Positions 57,042-64,000 of a stretch of 64,000 bases of DNA are shown piece by piece; within the stretch, counting starts at the first letter, position 1, and the number at the start of each line of letters is the position of its first letter. The DNA comes from Gordonia sp. PP30 (lineage in GTDB: Bacteria; Actinomycetota; Actinomycetes; Mycobacteriales; Mycobacteriaceae): positions 3,782,001 through 3,846,000 of the forward strand of contig NZ_CP095864.1 in the NCBI RefSeq assembly GCF_023100845.1. Reading direction: 5' to 3'. The notes beneath the pieces were generated by a model. That model was not told where the DNA came from and did no database searches. It worked only from the letters and a program-made list of their open reading frames with translations. The translations under genes and the position numbers were made by a program.

Positions 57042-57451
57042 CCCGGGGGACCCCGGAAGGCCGATCCACTCGTATCGCCACGGTCTCACCACCCGGGCTT
57101 CTTCCGCTCTGCCATGCCGCGAGCCCCGCGATAGTCCGCCGCCTAACGGCTATTCACAGGACCGCTGCCGTCTTCGCCGTCCCCGCTCACGGCACCGTGA
57201 CGGCGCGACCAGCCGCTGGACCACACCCCGAACAACAGTGTCGAGCGTGCCGCCGCGGACAGCGACGCCACGGGCGACCGATTCACCGCCACCATCGCGC
57301 CCGGCGAGGTTCGACTTCGTCCGACCACCATGGTGACCCCGACCGGCACGGGGGCTCGATCGGCATGGCTCGAGCCCGCGGGCCCGGCCAGATGACGACG
57401 TGCCGGCCGCCCCGGAGGGACGGCCGGCACGTCGCCGGGAAGCAGATCAGC
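57042..57451. other. Intergenic region between SixA-like gene and family member 3
   Basis: I found no supported gene in 410 bp. Frames on both strands lack starts and family features. The only clear structure is the terminator hairpin at 57396-57434. Confidence 0.5.
57396..57434 (-). terminator. Terminator of secreted family member 3
   Basis: Fourteen-base perfect arms (57396-57409 and 57421-57434) around 11 bases, starting 18 bp past the stop at 57452. Confidence 0.75.
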
Positions 57452-59858
57452 TCACTCGCCCAGGCCGGCTCCGACCAGATCGCCGGAAGAGTCCGACTCG
57501 GTGGACGGCTCCGTCTGAGCCGGAGTCTCCGGCTCCGGTGCCGGATCTGCGGTCCCGGCATCGCCGGCCGGCGGAGTGACCGCGGACGTGTCGTCGCCGG
57601 TCGATCCGCTCGGCGTGGTATCGATCTGCGGGCTCTCCGGTTCGGTGACGGTGACAGCGGGCTCGGTCTCGCCGGCATCGGGTTCGGCGGCGGCGAGCCC
57701 GGGCTCGGTAGCACCGGCCTTCGAACCGCCGCTACCGTCGTCATCGCCGACGGGCAGGGAGAGACGTGCCGCCGCGGGCGGCGGAGTGTCCGTCTGCTCG
57801 TCGTCCGGGCAGACGACGGCCGCACTCGTCTCGGTCGCGTCCGCCGGGACGCAGGTCGGCTCGACCGGAGCCGGGTTCTTCTTGAGGCCGAGCTTCACCG
57901 GGTCCAGGCCGAGCTGTTCCAGCAGTCCCCACGAGAGACGCTCGGAGCCGGGGAAGAGCATGGGTCCGAGCAGTTTGTCGAGCATCTTCAGGTCGTCGTC
58001 GAGCGTGATCGAGGACTTGAAGTCGCCGATCGTGTGGAAGGGGTCCCACGGCCGGTCGAAGGTCCAGGTGCCGAGACCGAGCGGGTTGTCCCAGTGCACC
58101 AGGTTGATCTTCGGCAGCAGGCCGACGTTCGCGTCGTCGATGATCCGGGTGATCTGCGGGGCCCCGATCAGGTTTGGACGGGTGGTTCCGTCGTTCAGGT
58201 CGACGCTCGGGAAGAGCACGATCTGATGGCCCAGCCACTCGATCACCAGCGGCTCGCGCAGGCCGTAGTCGCTGGTCAGCCAGTACGCGGTGGTCGTGCT
58301 CTTGACCACCGGGTCCCAGATCAACCGGCCCTGATCGTCGCGGGCCTGCTCCGTCTTCTGGACCATGACCGGGACCTTCTTCACCGCCCCCTCCGGCGCC
58401 TCCTCGCCGTCGGCGACGGTGATCTTGTTGCCGTCGGCATCGAGCCACACCACATCGCTCGCCGCGTCCGCGGCGGTGGGATCACGGTAGACCGGCTTGT
58501 TGTCGGCGTCGACCTGCTGGATCATCACCGGCTTCTTGTAGTACCGGACCTTCTGCTGATAGACGATCTGCCCGTTGTCGTCGCGCTTGGCGACCTGCTC
58601 GGTGGCGTCGACCATCTTCGGCGCGACATCGGTGATGCCTTCACCGGACGGCTTGTCCCACGACGCGACCTCGCTGCCGTCGACGATCCACACCGGCTTG
58701 CCGCCGTTGGTGGCCTGGGTCTTGGCGTTGACCATCGTCGGGACGGTCTTGTCCGCGTCGTCCCACAGCAGGTTGCCGCCGGCGTCCTTGGCCTGCTCCT
58801 GCTTGATCCGGGTCAGCCACACCGGCTCGTCGGAGGTGTACGTCTCCCACGCGTCCTGCGTGACACCGACCATCCGCGCGGCCGTCTTGTTCTTCATCCT
58901 CGGTGTGACGACGTCCTCCATCACCGGATTCATCGTGTCGGTGTCGACGGTGCCGACGACCTCGCCATCGGCGTCGCGCCAGGTACCGTCGGCCGCCTGG
59001 TGAACTCGTGGCCCGACGCATCCGTGAACAGGAGCGCGCCGTCCTTCCTGGACTGCTGCTGCTTGACGACGTCCTTGGTCTTCGGGACCGCCCCGGCCGG
59101 AATGTTGCCGTCCTCGTCGGCGGTCACATCGTGGCCGTCGAGCACGTACAGGAGCCGGCCGGCGTCGTCCTTCTGCTGCACCTTGACGATGACCTTATCC
59201 CAGAGCAGGTTTCCGCTCGAGTCGGTGGCCTGCTCCTTGTCTAAGGTGGTCTCGACGTTCTTGGTGTAGCGGATGAAGTCCTTGGTGAGCTTGACCCGCG
59301 TGTTCTCGTCGAGCACCCCGGCGAGGATCTTCGCGACGGCCGGGTTGCTCAGCAGGCTCCCCAGATCGAGACCGTCGCCGCCGCCGGAGAGCATCGGGAG
59401 GAAGCTCTTCAGCAGCGCGTCGTTGCCGAAGACCAGCGACGACAGGTCCATGATGGCCTGTGACTCCTGACGATTCATGGAGCCGTTCGCCAGATCGGTC
59501 GCGTTGGCCGGACGCAGATCCTGATAGGTGTCGAAGGTGCCCAGGAAGTTGGAGCAGCTGCCGAACGACTCGGCCGTCGCCTTCGCGTTCACCCCGAAGC
59601 AGAAGACCTCCTTGAGTGCCGGGATGTTGCCGTTGATGCTGTCGAGCATCGGCGCCATGTCACCGGCACCGGCGTCCTGCGCCATCTGCGACTCCAGCAA
59701 CGGCTTCAGGTTGCTGAAGTCGACCTTCTGCCCGAACCAGGTGAACGTGATGTCGTTCAGATCCATGCCGGCGGCGATCGCGATGCCGTACTTGGCGTCC
59801 CCGACGACGCGACGACGCGCCGGGTCAGGCCGAGTTGGCGAAGGGATGATTTCGACAT
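57452..59858 (-). pseudogene. Secreted family member 3, disrupted (deletion and frameshift)
   Basis: The start at ATG 59858 (GGAGAAG upstream) encodes [20 protein letters not shown], nearly the PGRS leader, then falls out of frame: about 200-300 residues are missing and homology resumes in another frame as KYGIAIAAGMDLNDITFTWFGQ. A second frame change lies near 58995-59005, between DASGHEFT and QAADGTWRDADG. Homology to member 2 is then good: CFGVNAKATAESFGSCSNFLGTFD, LTSDYGLREPLVIEWLGHQI, PNLIGAPQITRI. The DG-LLW/PVM-Q repeat insert is longer than in member 2. The C-terminus is Thr/Glu/Pro-rich. Two segments stay open (58930-60057 and 57452-58933). Confidence 0.75.
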
Positions 59859-60073
59859 AGAGGCTTCTCCACAGGAACCGGTTGAATCCACCACTAGATT
59901 CAAATCGGACTTCACTGTGACAGACCACTGTGTCAGATATCACCGCTTTCGTGACACTAGTTAATGTGACACCAAGAATTTGCTTTGCGTGACCGGAAAA
60001 TGACCTGAAGCCGAAGTGTGCGCGCAGCGGCCACCCGAGGTCGAGGCCACGCTCCAACCGCGAAGGAGAGGAC
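59859..60073 (-). promoter_or_regulatory. Upstream region of family member 3 with GTGACA boxes
   Basis: CTGTGACAG (59915-59923) and CTGTGTCAG (59928-59936) repeat at 13 bases. GTGACAC recurs at 59951-59957 and TGTGACAC at 59965-59972. The stretch is AT-rich for this genome. No gene lies between it and the polymerase gene. It resembles the boxes at 41332-41358. Confidence 0.4.
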
Positions 60074-61210
60074 TCAGGCCAGTTCCAGACGGACGGCGAC
60101 GAGCCGGATCGGTCTGATCGCCACCGCCTCGTCCGAGGACGGCTCGAGGAGCGCGTCCACCGAAGTATCGACCAGCGACGCGATGGCGTCGTACGAGGTC
60201 CCCGGCGTAGGCAGCTTCCGGAGCGTGGTGCGGGTGAAGAACGTGGCGGTGCGGAGGGTCACGCCCACCCGGACCACGGTGCGGCCCTCGCCGAGCACCT
60301 GATCCAGGACCTCCCGCGCGAGCGCGCGAGCCGCGTCGTGCACCTGCCGGCTGGTGGTGAGGTCTTCGGGATAGGTGCACGACCGCGAGTGCGACCGCGC
60401 GGGCGGCGGCTCGACGGTGATCGAGTCGTCACCCCCGCCCCGCGAGAGGACGTACAGCCAGTTGCCCTTGTGGGGACCGAACCACTCGACGAGGCTCTCG
60501 AATGGCACGGCGGCCAGCTCATCGACGGTCGTGACACCCTGGGCGGCAAGAGCTTTCGCAGTTCGCGAGCCGACGCTCCACAGCGCGTCGGCCGGGCGGT
60601 CCCCCATCAGCCGATGCCAGTTCCCGTCGTCGATCAGAAAGCACCGGGCGTCGTCGTCCCCGCCCTCCCGGACCGCCCGCTTGGCGAAGCCTGCGGCGAT
60701 CTTGGCGCGCTGTTTGTTGTCCGAGATACCGACGCAGCACAGCAGGCCGGTCGCCTCGCGCACCGTCGCGCGGAGCCGGTCCGCCAGCTCGAGCGCGGCC
60801 GGCGCCGGTGGTCGTTCCCCGTCCCGCGGGCCGAATCCGACGTAGCCCTCGTCCGCGCCCCAGACCTCCACCGGGAGACCGAGGCCCCGGACCGCGTCCC
60901 ACACCTGCGCGGAGGCGTCGCCGTACAGCTCCATGTCGAGTGGCAGGTACGACGCATCCGGCGCCTTGCGCAGGGCGACCCGCAGCGGCATGCCGGCACG
61001 CACCCCGAGCGCCCGCGCCTCGTACGACGCGCACGTCACCACCTGACGCGCCCGGGTGGGGTCACCGTCGCCGCCGACCACCACCTGCCGGTCCCGGAGG
61101 TCGGGCCGGCGGCGTCGTTCCACCGCCACCTGGAACTGATCCAGATCGAGGTGGAGCAACCAGTGGAAGCGCTCGGGGGCCACGTGGTCAAGAGTAGGAG
61201 ACCCCGACAT
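60074..61210 (-). CDS. dinB2: Y-family DNA polymerase, DinB2 type
   Basis: This 378-residue error-prone polymerase has the catalytic motif HLDLDQFQVAVE (Asp22, Asp24) and VEVWGADEGYVG (Asp120, Glu121), then VGISDNKQRAKIAAGFAK and VRLRTATFFTRT-like little-finger strands ending VRLELA. Throughout, it matches mycobacterial DinB2 (Rv3056) rather than DinB1, and like DinB2 it lacks a terminal beta-clamp motif. The steric-gate position after DLDQF is Gln27. DinB2 has Leu there and other Y-family enzymes have Phe/Tyr. It starts at ATG 61210 and diverges from the mycolyltransferase gene. Confidence 0.88.
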   Translation of the reverse strand: MSGSPTLDHVAPERFHWLLHLDLDQFQVAVERRRRPDLRDRQVVVGGDGDPTRARQVVTCASYEARALGVRAGMPLRVALRKAPDASYLPLDMELYGDASAQVWDAVRGLGLPVEVWGADEGYVGFGPRDGERPPAPAALELADRLRATVREATGLLCCVGISDNKQRAKIAAGFAKRAVREGGDDDARCFLIDDGNWHRLMGDRPADALWSVGSRTAKALAAQGVTTVDELAAVPFESLVEWFGPHKGNWLYVLSRGGGDDSITVEPPPARSHSRSCTYPEDLTTSRQVHDAARALAREVLDQVLGEGRTVVRVGVTLRTATFFTRTTLRKLPTPGTSYDAIASLVDTSVDALLEPSSDEAVAIRPIRLVAVRLELA

Positions 61211-61263
61211 GCGGCGGCCGTTTTGACCGATCCGCGGTACCGCCCAGTAGGGTCGGAGACGTT

Positions 61264-62238
61264 ATGACTCGCAGCGCAACGGTACGACTGTCCACCCTGA
61301 TCCTCGCGGCGGCGCTCGCGCTGATCGCGCTCGTCGTCACCCCGGCGACCGGCGAGGCGGCCGCGCGGGTGGTCGGCGTCCGCGAGCTGTCGCCGCGCGT
61401 CACGCTCCTGTCGGTGTACTCCCCCGCGATGAACCGGGTGATCCGCAGTCACGTGCTGCACCCGCCGGGCAAGCCCGCCGGCCTACCGAGCTTCTACCTG
61501 CTCCCCGGCGCGGGCGGCGCGGAGGACGGCATCAGCTGGTACAACAACGGCGGCGTCAAGCGGTTCTTCGCCGGTAAGCGCGTCAACGTGGTGCTGCCGA
61601 TCGGCGGCCGCTTCTCGATGATGACCAACTGGCAGCAGGCCGACCCGATGCTCGGCGTCAACAAGTGGCAGACCTTCTACACCCGGGAGCTGCCCGACGC
61701 CGTCGACAAGCACTTCCGCACCTCCGGCGCGAACGCGCTCGGCGGCGTCTCGATGTCCGCCGGCCCCGCCCTCGACCTGGCGATCCAGGCCCCTAACCGT
61801 TTCCGCGCCGTCGCCGCCTACAGCGGCTGCCCCGGCACCACCGATCCCCTCGGGCGGCTCGCGGCCACGGCGATCCCGATGCGCGGCGGCGCCAACCCGT
61901 TCAACATGTGGGGCGCCTACGACAATCCCGCCTGGCTCGCGCACGACCCGGTGATCAACGCCGGCCGGCTCCGCGGCAAGACCATCTTCCTGTCGGCCGG
62001 GTCGGGCCTGCCCGGACCGATCGACGGCGGCCCCGTCGAGACCATCGGCGGCCTCTTCGGCGGCAACGTGCTGGAGGCCATCGCCCTGCAGTGCACCACG
62101 AACATGGCGAACCGCCTCAGCGCACTCGGCATCCCCTATCGCTTCAGCCACCGCCCCGACGGCACCCACAGCTGGGGCCTGTTCTCCGCGGACATGCGCC
62201 TGTCGTGGCCGATGATCGCGCGGGCCATCGGGGCGTAA
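61264..62238 (+). CDS. Antigen-85-type mycolyltransferase/esterase
   Basis: This 324-residue secreted alpha/beta-hydrolase of the antigen 85/mycolyltransferase family has a signal peptide (MTRSATVRLSTLILAAALAL, cut near GEAAA). The nucleophile elbow is GGVSMSAGPALDLAI with Ser163, and the C-terminal catalytic histidine is in GTHSWGLF, as in FbpA. WQTFYTRELPDAVDKHF corresponds to the conserved helix before the nucleophile. It transfers mycolic acids to trehalose or arabinogalactan in the envelope. Several paralogues are usual per genome. Confidence 0.88.
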   Translation: MTRSATVRLSTLILAAALALIALVVTPATGEAAARVVGVRELSPRVTLLSVYSPAMNRVIRSHVLHPPGKPAGLPSFYLLPGAGGAEDGISWYNNGGVKRFFAGKRVNVVLPIGGRFSMMTNWQQADPMLGVNKWQTFYTRELPDAVDKHFRTSGANALGGVSMSAGPALDLAIQAPNRFRAVAAYSGCPGTTDPLGRLAATAIPMRGGANPFNMWGAYDNPAWLAHDPVINAGRLRGKTIFLSAGSGLPGPIDGGPVETIGGLFGGNVLEAIALQCTTNMANRLSALGIPYRFSHRPDGTHSWGLFSADMRLSWPMIARAIGA

Positions 62239-62256
62239 CAGCGTTTCGCCGACGTA

Positions 62257-62314
62257 GCAGCGCCTCGTCACAAAGGCAGCGGTCGCGAGCGCTGCTTCGG
62301 TGACGAAGCGCTGC
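62257..62314. repeat. Nested hairpin repeat, copy A
   Basis: Outer arms (62257-62271 and 62300-62314) agree at 14 of 15 positions. Inner arms GCAGCG/CGCTGC (62276-62281, 62290-62295) close a GTCGCGAG loop. A relative with the same inner design lies at 63349-63408, on the other side of the DUF559 gene. Confidence 0.8.
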
Positions 62315-62321
62315 CGCGACC

Positions 62322-63290
62322 TCAGAGGTCGCTCGGCGGCAGCGGTCGCGCGTCGGGCACGACGAGGCCGGCCGCCCGCAAGCGTTGCCTCACCCGCTCC
62401 AGCATGCTTCCGTCCCGCAGGTCCCGGTACACCCAGCGCACCACGTCCAGACCGAGATCCCGCAGGCCGTCTTCCCGGATCTTCTCGGCGACGACGACCT
62501 CCGCGGGGGCCTCCCCCGGACCACTGAATTCGCCGGAATACTTCACGACGCCGTCGAACTCGCCGACCACCTTGCCGTCCCAGTCACAGTCGACGACGGC
62601 CGCATCGCCGCTGCCTAGGATGTACCGCACCTGCAGTTTCGGCACCGGGAACCCGGCCGTGATCATCAGTGCGCGGCTCCACGACTCCCCCGGATTCGCC
62701 GCCAGGCCGTCGGCGTGGCGCAACGCGTATCGCGCGCCCGCCGCGCCCCGCCGGCTCGGCTTCACCAGCTCATCGAGTTCTTCTCGGGTCACCCCCGCGT
62801 GCAGAGCCGAGTCGAGCGCCGCCAGTGCCCTCGGGAAGCCCGCGGACCGGGCGATGTCGGCCGCCGTCCGGGCCAGACCGGTCACCCGGACACCCTCGAT
62901 CACCACGATGTCCGCGTCGTCGACGGGACACGCGTGGATCAGGAACCGCCTGTTCCGGACGTATCCGTGCGAACTGTGGCCGGTGATCGCGTGCACGCAG
63001 CGTCGATCGGGTGACAGGAGCTCGAGGCCGTGGAGCGCGGCCGCCGACTGGTGGCTGAGCACTCTGTCGCCGGGGCCCGCGGCCGCCGCGGCGAGGCACT
63101 TGGCCCGATAGATCGCCTGTCGCTGCCGGTATCCGGGCAGTCCGCGCAGCGCCAGGGCGTCGAGGTACACGCCACGGGCGACGCGAACGAGCACCCCGGC
63201 CCGCACCGCGGCGTCGAACTCGCGCGGCGTGACACCCGATTCCAGGACCGTCTTCCGGTAGATGAGCCCGTGATCGTCGTACGTCCACAT
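62322..63290 (-). CDS. AbiEi-like/DUF559 domain protein
   Basis: 322 residues. The N-terminal winged-helix region (GVTPREFDAAVRAGVLVRVARGVYL) resembles the AbiEi-antitoxin type, followed by HQSAAALHGL. The C-terminal domain (AVVDCDWDGKVVGEFDGVVKY, EVVVAEKIREDGLRDLG, VRWVYRDL) is of the DUF559/VSR-endonuclease fold. Such genes occur in many copies in actinobacteria, often strain-specific, with no proven role. No toxin partner is adjacent. ATG 63290 is preferred to TTG 63305. It is bracketed by two hairpin repeats. Confidence 0.8.
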   Translation of the reverse strand: MWTYDDHGLIYRKTVLESGVTPREFDAAVRAGVLVRVARGVYLDALALRGLPGYRQRQAIYRAKCLAAAAAGPGDRVLSHQSAAALHGLELLSPDRRCVHAITGHSSHGYVRNRRFLIHACPVDDADIVVIEGVRVTGLARTAADIARSAGFPRALAALDSALHAGVTREELDELVKPSRRGAAGARYALRHADGLAANPGESWSRALMITAGFPVPKLQVRYILGSGDAAVVDCDWDGKVVGEFDGVVKYSGEFSGPGEAPAEVVVAEKIREDGLRDLGLDVVRWVYRDLRDGSMLERVRQRLRAAGLVVPDARPLPPSDL

Positions 63291-63348
63291 GAAGATTGGA
63301 CGCAACAGGCACCGATCCGGTTCCCCGTTTCACCGCTCCGGTCGCCGT

Positions 63349-63408
63349 AGCAGCGCTTCGATACGGAAGCAGCGTTCGCGAGCGCTGCTTCTGTAGCGGA
63401 ACGCTGCT
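63349..63408. repeat. Nested hairpin repeat, copy B
   Basis: Inner arms GAAGCAGCG/CGCTGCTTC (63366-63374, 63383-63391) close a TTCGCGAG loop, and outer AGCAGCG/CGCTGCT arms are at 63349-63355 and 63402-63408. It is related to copy A at 62257-62314. From 63430 to 63474 a TTCGACA-CCTCGGCTAGCGCCTCG dispersed unit follows. Confidence 0.8.
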
Positions 63409-63429
63409 TCGTGGGTTCTAGGACGGCGT

Positions 63430-63474
63430 TTCGACACCGGCCTCGGCTAGCGCCTCGGCCGGGCTCAACGGGCT
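63430..63474. repeat. Dispersed intergenic unit
   Basis: Reads TTCGACA, then CCTCGGCTAGCGCCTCG, then GGGCTCAACGGGC. The same sequence order occurs at 28445, 33130 and 33509, always between genes. Confidence 0.7.
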
Positions 63475-63538
63475 ACATGGGGCGGCTCGACGAGCGGGCC
63501 GCGGATGGCTCGAGGGGCCGACGACCCCCGGACACGAG

Positions 63539-63573
63539 GAGGCCCCCGATCCGGGGGATGGATCGGGGGCCTC
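63539..63573 (-). terminator. Terminator of rpoC
   Basis: Fourteen-base perfect arms (63539-63552 and 63560-63573) around a 7-base loop, starting 11 bp past the rpoC stop. Confidence 0.85.
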
Positions 63574-63583
63574 GTCGACCACT

Positions 63584-64000
<417 letters not shown>

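Noticed and set aside
57143..57430. Short frames in the gap before the disrupted secreted gene
   Set aside because: They overlap a terminator hairpin and have no plausible start or conserved segment.
62322..63290. The DUF559 gene as half of an AbiE toxin-antitoxin pair
   Set aside because: No AbiEii-like nucleotidyltransferase toxin lies on either side. The neighbours are mycolyltransferase and rpoC.

Overview
The window is about 64 kb of very GC-rich DNA that reads as a chromosome segment from a mycolic-acid-containing actinomycete, most likely Gordonia or a close relative. The evidence is the codon and GC bias, an antigen-85-type mycolyltransferase, two DUF3558 lipoproteins, a DinB2-type polymerase, an FprB-type ferredoxin reductase, an F420-type LLM oxidoreductase and a mycobacterial-style PGRS protein. 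The overall order also fits: the 3' end of rpoC lies at the right edge and the str operon (rpsL-rpsG-fusA-tuf) at the left, all on the minus strand, as in mycobacteria. Here about 55 kb separates them. I saw no tRNA, rRNA, CRISPR array or origin.

Left part (0-19 kb): the 3' end of a DUF2236 protein, a DUF559 remnant ending in a large palindrome, an alpha/beta hydrolase, an EamA exporter, a SHOCT membrane protein and the str operon with a good -35/-10 promoter. A GntR regulator faces two tandem MFS transporters. Next is an alcohol-oxidation unit: an AcoR-like activator, an aldehyde dehydrogenase and an NDMA-dependent alcohol dehydrogenase, with the same inverted repeat (TGTCC-N7-GGACA) upstream of the regulator and of the operon. 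An SH3/CHAP-like cell-wall protein, exonuclease III and a small secreted protein follow.

Central part (19-39 kb): a leftward catabolic cluster resembling the acyclic-terpene (Atu) or leucine (Liu) pathways. It has a TIGR03084 protein, AtuA, two acyl-CoA dehydrogenases, a biotin-dependent carboxylase (alpha and beta), a crotonase, a TetR regulator and a second carboxyltransferase, and a clean operator-like palindrome lies upstream of its first gene. Beyond it are a thioesterase, an amidohydrolase, a 700-bp intergenic region of tandem repeats and hairpins, a quinone oxidoreductase, an LLM oxidoreductase, an FprB-type reductase and an acyl-ACP thioesterase that share a KstR-like palindrome, and two DUF3558 lipoproteins, one fused to an S4 RNA-binding domain.

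Right part (39-60 kb): a block of secreted proteins. A three-member family of unknown function brackets a ~2,470-residue Gly/Ala/Asn-rich PGRS protein that keeps the mycobacterial PE-PGRS linker (a GRPLI-like motif) but has a Sec-type leader in place of a PE domain. Its frame is broken at a run of six G. The third family member is a wreck whose start matches the PGRS leader. An intact IS1634-type element with terminal repeats and a 5-bp target duplication sits just upstream of the second member. SHOCT, flavodoxin, DMT and deaminase genes lie among these.

Right edge (60-64 kb): DinB2-like polymerase, mycolyltransferase, a DUF559 protein flanked by two copies of a nested hairpin repeat, and the rpoC 3' end with its terminator.
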